Shown in pieces: positions 13,001 to 28,000 of a stretch of DNA of 64,000 nucleotides. The notes under the pieces were generated by a model. That model had not been told where the DNA came from. It searched no databases and saw nothing but the letters and a program-made list of their open reading frames with translations. Made by a program: the position numbers and the translations under genes. How positions within the stretch are numbered: position 1 is the stretch's first letter; the number at the start of each line of letters is the position of its first letter. Source of the stretch: Taeniopygia guttata (lineage: Eukaryota > Chordata > Aves > Passeriformes > Estrildidae); NCBI RefSeq assembly GCF_048771995.1, contig NC_133030.1, positions 38,090,501 to 38,154,500 on the forward strand. The letters run 5' to 3'.

Positions 13001-16000
13001 TAGCTTCCAATTTCTACTTAGTCCTCCTATGCAGATGCACCTCAGTCCTTCCCATCTTCTGATCTCTAATTCCCTAACCCTAATAGCTACTTCTCCATCT
13101 GATATGCTAGGGCCTGAACAGCAGGCCTACGCCTGAATTGACTTACAAGATGAATCTTGAACATGATGTGATCAAGGTTCTCGAGTTAAAAATAGATGAC
13201 AAAAATTTATATTAGTTGTTCTTAATGCCAAACTGGCTGCTGTAGAGACATCTGTATAACCTTATCTAAGATATATTAAGAGATTCTCCCAACTAATGTC
13301 CCTAAAGGCTTGTTAGTAGGAGAAATCCTCCCAACCTATATACCTAGAGACTTGTTAATGGAATATTTTAGGCAAAAAGTCTCCCAGCCATGGCCTGTGC
13401 TCTGGCCCTGGCTGGTTAGAAAGCATGCCATCAGAACCAGATGTTTTCTGCATAAAAGGCTAACAAGTCACTTGGATTTGTTGATTTGGGCCTATAAAAG
13501 CTGGACCCCTTTTTGGGCAAACCTGAGACCTCACCTATGAGTGGACATGCACCACATAGGATTTTCCCAATTACCAGGAAGGCTTCTCCAGGTCTTCACT
13601 GCAAAAGGACTGTGACTCTGGATGATGGTGAAGTACTTAGGCAATTGGTGATGTATCCTTATCAATAACTATTCTCTCTCATATAGTAATGATTAGATAT
13701 ATTACCTGGCTAATTTTTGTTTGTTGCTAAAGCCAAATGAGTAATATGCTTTCTGTTTTATCAAACGTATCCCCTTATGTCTCTGTTACCTCAGTATTAA
13801 TAATAAAACAAGACTATTCTTTCCACTGGTGTCTGTGTCCATCCCACCACCTCCATCAACTGGCAAAACACCACCACTTTGTAAAATACTGGTCTTGGTG
13901 ATACCATTTCCATGAAAGTATGTATGAGCCTTCAAATATCCTCTACCCAAGTTACTTATCAAAACGCTTCAGCTCCCTTTACAACCAGGAATCTCATCTG
14001 AAGTACCTATGCCTATATCCTGGAATTCTCAAACTTTATCACTGATCTTTCACAGTTTGACTTCTACCTCATAGATCCTTTGCAAAAATACTCAAAATCT
14101 CAAGGTACAGAGCGCTAGGTGTTCTGCAGTAGAGCCAAAGCGAAAAATATCCATAAGAACATTAGCAGCCATATTTTGAAGAACCCTCTAAGCAATACAG
14201 TTGCCTATCACACCAAATGAAACATTTCACCACAGGTTTAAGAATAACTGAACAACACTTAGCTCCCATCAATCATAAAAACTATTTTTGAGTATGATAC
14301 TTCTCAAGTAAAGACACATAATGGAACAATGTGCTGGACAAAATCAAGGATTTCCAAAAAAACCTTCTCCAATGCCTGAGCCACTATTTCAAGTGTTTTC
14401 AAACTGAAAGTACAGGTTGGTACTCAAACCTTACGGCACCTTATAGTGCCTTATATATATTTGATGGCAAGGATTTTCTTCAAGATTACACGAATTTTTG
14501 CTAAAACTGCAATTAGGAAGTCTCATTAACAAACTGTCAGTAGATGGCAACATTGACCCTTTTCAGTAAGATAAAATCCTTCATTTCATGACAATCACAC
14601 TGTAACTGAAAAACTTGATAAAGCTCCTGAAGACTTTTTGTGACCTGAATCCGACTGCCAACTAAACAGAATCATATTTTTAAACTATTTATGAATATGT
14701 TCATAGCTCATCCCTGCACTAGTCAGACTGTCTAGCTCAGGTCCTCTGTTTAAAATGAGACAAAACTTTGTGCCATATTGTAATAAGGCAATGTTCCACT
14801 AAGCTTTTCAAATATGAGAAGTACAGTGAGAGACTGGAGAAAATTATTATTGGCTCAACACAACTGAAGTGTGTCTGGTTAACTTGAAGTTGGATGGGCT
14901 AGAGTTTGCTAAGTCAATGCCTTGCTTTCTCTTGATTTAATGTTTAGTTTAAAATTTGCCCTTATCTTCCAAAGTTTGTTGTTCAATTTCCTGAGAACTT
15001 TGTCATGTTTTCCCATGTACCTGCCTCGGGATATAAAAAAAACCTAAACCCCTTTAAGAAACTTGCCAAGCTAGACTGGGGATTTACAAGTACATACTAC
15101 AATTTATATGCCCTATAAAGTACTGCCTTTTTGGGGGGTAAAAAAACTCAAGCAACCCTGAACAACCAAAATTAAAATAATTCAAGTCAAATAAAACTGA
15201 CAAAATATTTTTTGCTCAATTCATAAGTGAAGCCAATAAAGCACTATAATTGAAAAGGCAACCTAAATTTGTTCAATTTAGAGCTATGACATACTATTTA
15301 GGAGCAGTTGCTCCATTTTGGAGTTACAGTTTGAAAACACTAATTAAAATTCTACTTCAACTGTTCATTAGCACAGATGATGATGTATCTGATCTAGAAT
15401 TATACCAATGACTAGCCACTACAAAAATTAATCTTCTTAAATTCCAATCAACTATATATTCACACACATCTATTCCTTTCTCTGTTGGGGCCATTACTAA
15501 ATACTTTAAAAAACTAACAAGCTACAATGTCATTAACAAGTCAGTGACAATACTCCTCCACACCACAGAGTAACTAAATTCTACAAGGAGCAATGTTTCA
15601 ATCTTTGGAGCATTGACTTATCTAAGTCTAGGTTTCCGTGAGTAAAAACAACACCCTAACTTGATTTAACTGCTTCCTGCTATTTAACTGTTGAATTACA
15701 CCACTCAGTTGCAAGGGTGTAAATTAGCTCCAGTCTAAAGCCCACAAAGCCAAAATACAGCCACAGCTTTATGATTTCAGCAAGTCGCATTAAAGACTAT
15801 GGTAACAAAGCTCAGAGTGGCTCAGAGCACACAACAGACAACATCTGGCTGGGTCTGCAAAGCATGATAAAAGAACACCCATTAGATACAAACAAAGAAA
15901 CTCCATTCACATAACTGCATAGGATCTAATTTTATTACTAAAAAATTATCAACTATCAAAGCATTTAAGAACACTAAAATATAGTTTTACTTGTCTAAAA

Positions 16001-19000
16001 CAGTATTATACATGCTTAGCGATAAATACTAGAAATATCAAACTACTTTGTAACAACTAATGCATTTTATTTAATGCACACATTGATGTTCTGCTTCATA
16101 ACCTTTTTCTGAGAAATCACAACAGTTGTCTGAATGAGTTTGTTCCCGACTCCTTTTAAGTGGTATTTCACTGCATGAAACTTTTTGATGGCATCAGGGA
16201 GTTAGCAAGAAGAAAAACGGTGGGGGAAATTAGGTGCAACACTGAAATTTGCTGTCAACAATCTTCATGTCTGAAATTCTCAGAATTTATTTTGCTTTGA
16301 AGCTGGTGTATTTTCATTAGTTGTGATTCTTCACTCAGGGGAACAATGACAAGAAAATAAAGTCTATTATCCTGAATAGTGAGTGCAACAAGCAAGAAAC
16401 TAACATAATATAATTCTTGGATGATTTACTGGTAAGTCAGTATCTGCTTGCTTTCAATTACTCAATCCATCATGCTTTCACAGTTAAATCCCCTCAAACT
16501 ATGGAGCATTTGTAGCTTCCTCGTTGCCTCCCACACACTCACCAGTCAACTCAAGTTTCAATTCCCACTTCTAAGCAATCTTCATGAGAATTACGGCTGG
16601 CATTTAAGCCAGGCTCTTCCTCTTGAAAACTACTGCAGTGTTGGATTGCACCCACTAGCCACAAGAACTAAAGCAAACAGTATGCTCCTGCTGTTATTCT
16701 TCTGGTGTACATGTTTACAGGTTTCTTAGCCATCAGATGAATTTTAGAATTTCATGGGAAGACTATAAAGGAAGCTTCATTTCAGGAAAGCAATGAGGTT
16801 TCACCAGTGCCATTCAACTTCTAATTACGCATCCTCTTATAGGATGCCTTCACTCTGCAGGTGAAATTAAGTGCCTCTGATTTATCTAAATAAGCAGGCA
16901 ATTCTCACTGCTTTATGGTGTATATTTGCAAAAAGTCCCTATGCAGCACACAGTTCATTACTGCCAAAATAAGCAAAACCTTTTCCTTCAACTTCAGAAA
17001 GTTACTTACATGCAAGACACCTGCATCTGCCATAATAGGATATTATTTCTTTGATATGCTCAGTGTTCTTTACACCCCAAGACTGCATACCTTTCATCTG
17101 CCCCTAACCCAGAGTGACTCAATACTTTGAATTACTTTCCATTAAAAGGACAGGGCTGAATGAAGTAATAGATCCTTTCTGCCTATTATTTCACTAGAAA
17201 ATTCATGATGTGCCGATATGGCCTTCTGTATGAACATACAATGTTTTCTGAAGCACCTCTATACTGGACTCTTCACACAGAAGAATGAAGCCATCTTGCC
17301 AAAACATTAGGGTTTAATATGAAAACAACTGAAACTTATTTCTGTACTAGTCCCTTACTCATAATAATGATCCATAATATAAAATGTATTTAGACATACT
17401 TTATGCTTGGACAACTAACTTAAAAATATCCAGGTGAAATCTCACCACATTTTGATACAAAATTTAAAATTTACTCCAGCAGGAATTTTTCCCCAAAATC
17501 AAAACACACAAATAAAGCCTACATATTTTGTTGCCTGATTGTCAAGATGTTTCACCATTGGACTCAACTACTTTTTAGAGGTAAGATGAAATTAAAAATA
17601 TAAACTGAGTTCTCTACTGAAAGTATAGGCACTTGACAAGATTATTTCCCAAGTGATTTTACAAAATTAACTACCAATTTTGGTTAAATAAAATAATCAG
17701 GCAACAAAAGAAGGTAGGTTTGAAGGACATTAGCCTGTACAGACTGAATGAAATTTTAATTTTTTAAGCAGGAAATTAATGCTACAGAAAACATACCTAA
17801 TGAGGCTAAATATGCAAGCACCTAGCATATGAAAAATACCCAAAACCACCAACTTCAAAATGAAAAAACAATTTTTAAACTATTTTGTTCCTTCACAAAA
17901 TATAGTTTTCATCATGCAACACATACAACATAGTTGAAAAGGACCAAGAGAGCAGTATTTTTCATCCTTTCCAATTTAACACAACTGAAGCACACATAAA
18001 GGTATAGTAATAAGGTATGAACCCTTTGGGGTTACTCAGTATAACCTAACTTGAACCCAGAAAAGAGAAAATGTCCTGTTTGTCTATTTAAACACAAGTC
18101 CAAACATTTTGAAAATTATGCAACTTTTTATTATAGAAGACACTAAATTTTGTTAAAAAACACAAGGTGAAGACAAGCAATCTTAAAGATAATGTACATA
18201 AAGTAAATCAGAATCATCTAATAAGGCATTTCACTTAATGTAAGGGAAATCATCTTAGTCTATTAAGTTTTTCAGGTCAGAAAAAAAACTAAACAATTTG
18301 TATACCTACCTTTCTTGTTTTAATGCATATTCTAACATTTTTATTCTTCTCACTAAATCTTTCTTCAAATTTTCTTGGCCCTTTCTTTCCCCTTGTAAAA
18401 ACGCTATCCGAGCCTGAAAACACACAAAAAAAGAGGCAAAAACATTTTATTCCCTTTTGTACCCAAAAGAAAGCAACAAAGTCTGTCGCAAAAGGAAGAA
18501 AGAAAAGGAAAAAAACTGTATTGTATTAATTATTTCAGCAATTCAATAACAACGAAAGTATTTCTACCCTAGACTACTATTTTCTGTTCAAGATGAACAG
18601 GTATTAAAGCCTATGTAGTAACTCTACAAGGCACAAATGGCAACCAAATGAAACATTTTGATATATGCACACACTTGTGTCCTTACAGCATTATTAGCAT
18701 AAGTTCTATTATACATTTTCTTCCAAACCAAAAGCCATATTAAATTAAGTACACTGCAATTAGCAATTCACCTTTTAATGCCACCATACTGATCAGATGA
18801 AAAAATGATTACATAAGTCCAAATAAAGAATTTACAAATCCATTATACAGGAAACAACTAATTTATGGATTCACATTTTACTTAGTAGTGAAAACACCTG
18901 AATTTTAGACTATCAGTGGACAACTGGGTTTAGTGTGCTGCTCTATATGAAGAAAAATAATGTTTTTTTTCCCAAAGCATCCGTCATACTCCCCACCTAA

Positions 19001-22000
19001 CTTAAAAAGAAGCAAGGAAAATTCCTACTTGCCTGCTTACCTAGTAGAAGATAATAAATTCAGCACAATATATAAGCCATCTCAACTACTGCAAAACATT
19101 AGAGTTAAAAAATAAACACAGTAACTTTATCAAGGGAAAAAGTAGTTTTTTCACTACAAAGTGAAAGGACTTGTGTTTTGATTTTTGCAAGCATCCTACG
19201 GAATACCAGGGAATTAGCAGATGGGAATACAAAATTTAAACAGTTAATGACATCAGCGGATTTGTCATCATTAGGGAAACATAATTACAAACTCATTTGT
19301 CCTCTCTATGACTTTAACTTGATTGAAGTCATTGACTAGCTAATTCACTACTAGGTTCACTATAAAATTTTTTGGAAAAGGGATTTAGAATAAGGAAAGT
19401 AAAGGAGAGACCACATTGCTCTACTGAGCTCAAGAACACCACCACCATTTCATTAGCAAAGGAGGCACCGGAGGAGGGAGGAAGTGCTATTATCGGCACC
19501 CAATCTATCCGTGAAGATTTTTGCAAAGGGCGTGGTTGCACATTTTCATTACTCAGTGGTTATAGTCTGAAACAGTCTAACCACGGTGATTGCAGAGTTG
19601 CATTCTCGCGTGGCTCCTTTCCTGAGCCCAAGTGTTATCACCCTGTAAGACTTCACACATCAACCCTGATTTTAGCCACTCTGGCCTTGTGCTCTATGGT
19701 GAACCAAATTAAAATATGTTTCTTTACCTTGCATAAGCTAACTACTGAAACAATCAATTAAAATCCTAGTGAGAACAAGGCACTTATGAGAATTTCAGTT
19801 AAAAGTCTGTCATGAAAGCACTCAACTAACCACTGGCACTTGGTGAGGAACTGTAAGGAGCCAAAGCACATTGCAAGAGAGGAGGGACTGGGGAGGAAAC
19901 AACACCAACCTGACACCAAAAAACCCCAAACATACCCAAACAGACTGTACTGATCGCACAGATATGTAAAGATAAAAGGTAGAGAACAAGGTCCAGAATC
20001 AGCAAACCCAACAAACCCAACTATACTCAACTGCAACTACGCTAGATTCTAAAAAACACTCCAAAAATTACTCTAATCAAATAGAAAGTTAACAGCCTTC
20101 TACAGACAACTAAAATTGTAATTTCCACTCCTCTAGTACCTAGGGCAGCAACTGACCAACTTCACAAGCCTAACATACTATCCCAATTTTCATTAGTCAG
20201 CGCACAGTTGTTCCACAGCACACATAAAAGAGTTACAAATGTGTTTTTTTTTAAAAATGCTACTGGTACATATGCACGACAGCATATTACAAACACTTGA
20301 GAGTTTAATGGTTGCCCACAGACCCCATCTACAAAAATAAACTCAGAACTACTCTGGTAGTTATCTGATGAGGGTTATGAAAGCTCCTATGCCCTTTGAC
20401 TTGAATGCAGCTTTCAACACTTTCCAAAATTAAGGTCTTCTGTAAGTGATGGGCTTCTCCCCTTTACTTTTCTTCCATTGGCCAGGACCCTTTTGTAACG
20501 ATTTGATACATCTTAGCTGCAACTGTTGACCCTTATTGCACCCTCAGAGAGGAAAATAATGTAATTGTAACCTACACAGAGGGAGGCATCTGCTTCCCAA
20601 ATGCTCACAGCCAAACTTTTTCATTATGGAAATGATTCAGGAATACTTGGCCACACAGAATCAAGTCTCCATACTTGAAAGTACTGCCTGGACCTCATAC
20701 TTTTCAACCAAACAGCTTAATGAGCTACATGATCTTGAGACTACTACAGAATAACAGTATAAAAATAAAATTAAAAAAAATACAATAAAATCCCAAAATT
20801 TTGCTTTACAAAATGAACCCAAACCCCACTTTTCTATACAACAGTATTTATAACAATCTTTACAGAGTCCAATAGGTTGAAGAGAAAGGTTACCACAGAA
20901 GAATGCACTTTGCAGTTGAAGCTCTGACATTTTTGCCTATATTAGCAGACTTTTATCAGAATTGCTTTCTGTAATTGTTTGTATACATGTTTGACTGATT
21001 TGGGGATTTACTACTTTTTTCTCATTGTAACCATCACATGGCTAAAACATAGCAGAAGTTAGCTACGCTCACTTCTTTAGAAACACCGAAAATCAATTTA
21101 GACTTGAGGAATACTTAGTCATCAAGGCCTTCAATACAAAACCAAGAATCAGATTGCCAAAAATCTACTCTAGAAATTAATCAGCTTGTCTCCTTCAGTC
21201 TTGAACTGAGAAAGGACAAGTGTCAAACCTGATACACTGCACGACCATGAGCCCTATGAATGAACACACCTCCTTTTTTGAAAAGCAGTAAATCTCATGG
21301 TTGATAAAAGTGCAAAGCAAATGAATTGCCCTCAGGGGTGATGAACTTAGGTTCTACACACAAAGACAAATGCACAAAAATTATATCTACATAATACAAC
21401 TTTCACAATCCTTATATACTCATTTGCTTTGAAACAGCTCTCAGAAGAGATAGATTTGATGCGATTTCTAAATATACTGATGACTTAAGACTGTGTAGCA
21501 CAAAAACCAGGAAAGAAAATGGCACACAACAATTTTATACTCACCTTTCTACCCCATACTCCACCCTCTCCAGTTATAACAGAATTCCTTCCACTGCCTT
21601 AAACTGATTTGCAAGTCCCCAGGCTGATACCAAGAGGAGCAATCCTCCTCCTATTTCTGCTCCTTCTGCTGTGCTGACTTAGCTGCTTGCATTGAAACAC
21701 ATCTACTGAGAAAATAATTCTGTTTATTTTTTACTTGGTTCTGACTTACATCAGTTTCCTAATCCTACTCTGTCTGTAAAGCCATGGGAGTAACTCAGGC
21801 TGGCACAAGGGGTGCAAACAGGATACAGACGTAACAACCCCTTCCAGTGACAACATTTTCTTAGTTCAGCCTAAACTAATCACGACATCATAACCTGCAT
21901 ATCTAGCGCTGAAGGGTTTAAAAAACATGAACAGAGAGATTAAGAAAGTCAAATATAAGTCTTAACTGTTCTGAATTGAAAATTCAATCAAAATGCATTT

Positions 22001-25000
22001 TCTACTATGTTTCTACAAAACTGACATTTAAACAACTCTGGGCTCCCTTTACACCTTGGCCCTCAGCTGCACATAAAGAGTACCACCACACCAACTCGCT
22101 CAGCTTTATTCTGAAAGTGAATTCAGGGAGCTTTGAGAAGAGTGACACATACTTTGTATTTGTGCAAGGATGCATTAAATAACGCCTGAAACTAGGCAAG
22201 ATAGAATTCAACGGACAAAGAACTGTCTGGGGTTAAAAAACTACAAAATGCACAAAAAGAAAGGAACAAATAAAAATTCTAACATGTAATATTCTACACT
22301 TTGTAAACTCAGTACTGTTTTAACAGCATGCTGTATGTAAGACATACATGCATTTTGTAGTTGAAAGGGGTTTCATCTTTTAAATAGGAAGTCTGACCAT
22401 ACTCAAAACAGTCAACAGTCTTTCACAAAAACTCTAAGACCTCAAACAAGAAACTTTCCCTTAAATTATAGGAATAATTAAAATCACATTTCACTGATAC
22501 TCCACATCCCCAGTACGCAATTATACTGTTTGATGAAAGTGTAACAGAAGACTTAAAGTAGTTCACTAAATTACTTACAAGTAACTTGAAATTATTAAAA
22601 ATATTGTTTATCATTTGGAAACTCATATATCAAAATTTAAAGGAAAATATTCCTGGGAAGAAAATGAGGATATTTTCCCCCACCCCTTATTTCGAAAGAA
22701 ACTCCTGGAATTCTTCCCTACACTTCATACAGTACCAACCATGGCAGCATTTACATTAAAATTGCACTTTATTGTTTAAACTGCCCAGAAAAGCCTGACA
22801 AAGCTCACGTTGATCAAACATATTTCTCCAAGCCATTGAGGATACAAGAAGGAAGTTATTACAGCATTTTGGGAAGGTAAAATTGCATATGTAACCTAAA
22901 GGTTATAGTAGTTAGGATATCCAGATAGGATTTGATAATCTTATTGTATTAATAAATTCTGACATGCCGTATTTAAAATACTTGTTCAGCATCTCAAACC
23001 TAGTGAAATGTATTAAAGGGAAAAAGAGGCATGAAAGAAACCTGGATGGTAAAGCATGGAAGACTGATTAAAGCTTCCTCCTCAACTGCTGAAACACTAA
23101 CACTTTCCCATACACTTCAAACAATCAAATTCTAATGAGTTTACCAATACAGGACCACACTCAGAAAATACTTCCTTTCCATTTCAGTTTTAAACTTTGT
23201 TAACTCTTAGTCTCTATAAATTTAACTATTGGTCTCTATAAATTTATTTTGAAAAAACTCAACTGTATGTGAAGTAATGCCAGCTATGCAGTGCTTGTGT
23301 TTTGTTTTTCCAAAGTCCATTCAGACTTCTAGGAGGAAGGTAGGAAAGGCCTGCAGTAAGTTGGAAAGACGTGCAATACACTGAAACTACTCAGTCCACA
23401 CACTGAACGGTATGCTTATCCTAGCTGGGCATGTCACAAACCTCAGAACAACAGGAACATTTTATCATACAATAATACTAATCTAATCTTGATTTTTAGG
23501 TGTTTATTATGCTGAAATTGAAGTAGAATGGTTTTGGAAAACTAAAAAATACAGGGGAGGTGGAAGATTTGACTCCTAACAGTCATTTAAGAGTGAACAC
23601 ATCTGTGCAGTAATCAAAGTTCTAGTTCCCACTCACAAAAGGGAACCTGAACATAAGAGAAGCCTTCACCTTCAGTTTTCAACAAACACAGTTTGAAACT
23701 TCAATTCCTTCAGAACAACTAAAAGTATGTGTTTTAGCGTATTCTTACAGATCTGATTATGTTTATATATTTATTGTGAATGCAATTAATCTTTAAACTG
23801 TCAACTGAGGACTAAAAGAGATCTTGACTAGTATAAATAAATAAATTTAAAAAAAATCATCTTTCTTTTGTAAATTAAAGTCTTGAGATTCCCTCTCTAC
23901 TAAGTTGACAGTACAATAGATGTCACTGGTAAGATCAGGATCATACGTGTTTTCAAGACATACTACTTTTAAAGACTCTGTAGAATAAAAAAATAATTGG
24001 AAGATAAAAAGAATAAAAACAACACCTTATCTATTAACAGAAGATCTTTGCTTCATAAAATAAGCTAAGGTTAAAGATGTGGAAAAAAGAATATTTTAAT
24101 AACTAGTTAATACCAGTGTACATTCGATCAACCTTTGCAAATAAAGGTAATTTTCTGCACAACCTTATGAACAGTCAGTTAAACATGGGGATAGTGAACT
24201 ACTACACTTAGAGCAGCAAAGCTGTTTTGTGAAGGTCACATTTTTACAGATCTCTTCCATTTGAGCTGATGATCATTTCTTGCTCCTCAATTTATACTTT
24301 TTTCAAAGACTCAAGTGATCTGATAGCTTGTTAAAAGCAAATCCTAACCACTAGAAAAGTGACATACTAGAGCAACTTTTGGATAAGAGCAGCAGAAACA
24401 AGAAATCCAGCTAGCTCTAAGGAGGTTAATGACACAGCTGACATACAAGGATTTACTCATCCTTAAGTCCTCATCAGTCCTACAGTGCGTATGGGAAAGA
24501 CCAGGCTTGCAAAACTTTCTCCTGTACTTAACCTGTCCTTCCTCTTTCCAACTCTCAGCAAATCGGTCACATTTAAAGGCTTGCCTCTTCACTACAGGGC
24601 CAGTACTGTCAAGTTTAATCAGCTTCTTTGACCAACTTGGAGAAAATCCAGCCATAAATTCCATCCTCTTCTGTATTAGGGTCAAACTTCGAAGTTACAG
24701 CTTACATTCAGCATACAACTGCCTTCCTTCTGTCACTCTTCTTAAGAATTTTTTCACTGAATGATTTTTTCTTAGGATTTTTACAGCCACTCTCTTAACC
24801 AAAGTGGTATTTAGAACAGTACAGTAACAAAACTAATACAATTTATAATTGTGTTTTTAAAGTCTAACAACCCTCTAAACACCATGGTTTGTAAACAAAG
24901 TAAACCAACTCTCTTTTCATAAACTTTTATCCAGTAAGGAGTATGGATGTAAGGGGGAAAAAAAGACAAACTATATGTCCTGAAGAAGTAGAAGGCACTA

Positions 25001-28000
25001 AAAACAATGGATTCACACTCTGGTAGCATTATCCTCAAGGACTAAAATGTACAAGTCTAAAAACTGTTAATTATAAAATCTTTCTTTTTAATAACAAATG
25101 CAAGTGGCCTTGGGAGTTTATCATTCATTGATCACTCTTGTAGTAGTGCTCTTCTTGCAAGAACAGGCTTATAATATTTTGCTTCAGTTTAAAACTTACC
25201 AAACAATGAGCACAGTTTAATTTATAAATTAGTCTTCCTTTTCAATTTCAGTCCCAGAGATACTCCTTCAGAAAAGTAAACTCCTGCCTAACTTTCACCA
25301 TCCTGAAAGCACATTCTACTCTGTAACACTCGATTATAACATTAACTTCAGGAAGAGTGAAAATGATCTGCTCATTATCATCAACAGACTGTAAAAGAAC
25401 TACCAAAATGCTCCATGTCACAATGTCAGAATATCAGTCACTGTCCCTACATACCAGCTCTCTCCCTCTCCCCAAAATTAGACTTCAGACCTGAGATCCA
25501 GCAAATTTTATTTGAAGGCCATTAAACAAGCATTATTTCTTTATTCAACTGACAGTTGACAGGAATGCTTGAAGCCACTACATAATCTAAGTAGACACAA
25601 ATGCTCATTATTACTTCAAAAAATGCTCACTCATTTTTATCTCCAAGTTTTCTTCACCACTATCAATATAATTCTACTGAGGAATTAAAATCTTTCCATT
25701 CAAATATTGAATGCCATCACACAAGATAATCAAACAGCCAAGTAAAACATAAGCAGCAAAAGTAATACTTACTAGGTATAAACACTATTCTATCAAGAGT
25801 CTGAACACCATATTTCAACAGCATTTCTTAAGCAGGTTAAGTAATCCATGAAACATGTTTGAAAGCAAGCTCCAAAGACTCTAAGGTAGTCATGTTCCTA
25901 ATAATAATTTAAGAAAGCTCTGCAAACAAACACAAATTAATTCTCTTTACAGTTCAGACTGACAATATAAGTAGCCTTCCTCAAAGAACTTTCTGAAGTT
26001 CGAGTCACAAAGTAAAACTAATAATCCTCGATCTATTTTCTTAACAGACTTTCTATGGAGAATTAATTTGTTTCACATTAGCTTTTCCAATAAATGAAAT
26101 AAAATATAAGTGTTCATGTGCCTTTTACAGAAAAGAAGTTTATACAAGATGTTAGGCGATCACCCATCACATGATGTGTTTATCCAGATGGACACTTTGT
26201 CCAGAACAATCCTATGAGAGACAGTATCAAAAACTTAACTGAAATCCAAAACTATTACATCAGCTGGCTTTACTTGATCAACAAGGTGGGCCACTTGGTC
26301 ATAGAAGGAAACCAGGTGTGATAAGCAGGATTTTCCTCTCATGAAGCCATGCTGGCTGTGACCAGTGAGTGTGTTGTCTTTCAGGTGTTTTTCAGTGGCT
26401 CCCAGAATAAACTTCTCCATGATTTTACCAGTCACTGAAGAGGGATTGACAGGCCTCTTGTGACCAGGGTCATCCTTCTTGAAAGCTGGGATGCTAGTCA
26501 GCTTCTAGTCAACTGGCACATCTCCAGATGTCAGCCAAAAATTAGCATTTCTTTCACACATGAAAATGAATTCTTACTGGAATATCATTTCGTAAGAAAT
26601 TATTGCATGTCTGCACTTTTTAAATCCATGAAGTCGTGGTATTTCCCAAATGTCTGTGCTGGAAAAAGCCCACAACACAGCTTCAACACCAATAACAAAA
26701 GCTGACTCTTGCTAAAAATATTAGCTATCAACTCTAAGTATTCCCTCTGTCAATTAACAAAACTGTATACAGCACTTCCTATGTAAATTTTCTATTTTAA
26801 ACATTTTGTACATTATTCCAGTATGAACTGCTTAAGAGATGCAAAGCTTGTGAGCAGTACCTTCTCTGCAGAAGAACTAATGAAAACAGACAAAGACAAG
26901 CTTGTGGACAAGTATGAGTCAAGTCACTAGGTTCGACAACCAACAGCAAAATACCCTGTAACCACAGATTACAGTGTTTCAAACACTTCAGAAATACTCT
27001 TGGCCATCACAAGCTATGTCACCACAGTGCAGCATGCATTCTGAAAACATCTGGCATCATCATTGATGTCATTTATTAATGACATGTTCTACATAAAGTA
27101 ATGCTAAAATAATGCCTGAAGAAATTTCACTTCACTTTGAAGCCTCTGAAGTAGTTGTCTGTCCAGACCCAAACTCTCATATTTAACCATGCAACAATAA
27201 TCAGAGATTCAAAAGAAACTGTTGAATATGCTTTTATCTTTTCTCTATAGTACTGAAATATAAATAATAAGGGTGCTCAAGATAGGTCTGCAATTTTCAC
27301 ATAATGCTATGGAATGGCCCCAACATACAGTACAAACTGATTGCAAAAGACAGACTGAAGTGCAATGGAACCAGAACAAGGAAAATTCTTCAAGAAAGGT
27401 CAGGATTACTTTGCAATTGTTGAGTCTTAGAATTTATACTGCAAGAGTTCTTGCACGTTTTCTTCGACCTTTAATTTTTCAAGAACAGCTTCCTGCCCTG
27501 GACAGGCATATTCAACAATCCAGCAACAAACTATCAAACTACTTGTTCTTTGATACTTGCTTTCTATAAACTGGCAAGGTCTCTGCTTTAGTTATTAAAC
27601 AAAAGGTCATTGCCTGTCCTAGTAGAACTAGCTATGTTAACTACATTCCACCTATTACAGCACTGGCTTCCCTCTCATTTAACCAAGAAACCAAGAAATC
27701 CCTTAGTTCCCTCAGTTCCAAGGGTCCAGTTCTTCATTTAAGTGTGATGCCTTAAGAAAAAGCATGGGAAGACCATACAAACTCAACAGCAGTAGATTAG
27801 ACTACAGTAATAGCTAGCTTCTTGTGAATCCATTTCAATTTCCACTGTGTCTCCATGCAGAAAGATTCATAAATTTGCACTGTATAAAAATTATGTCAGT
27901 ATGTTTTACACTTGTTGCCTGATTATTTCTCTGGGTGTTCTACCAAAACAAAATACAAGAACTCCAAAAAACAGAAGATCAAAACAAAACAAAACCATCC

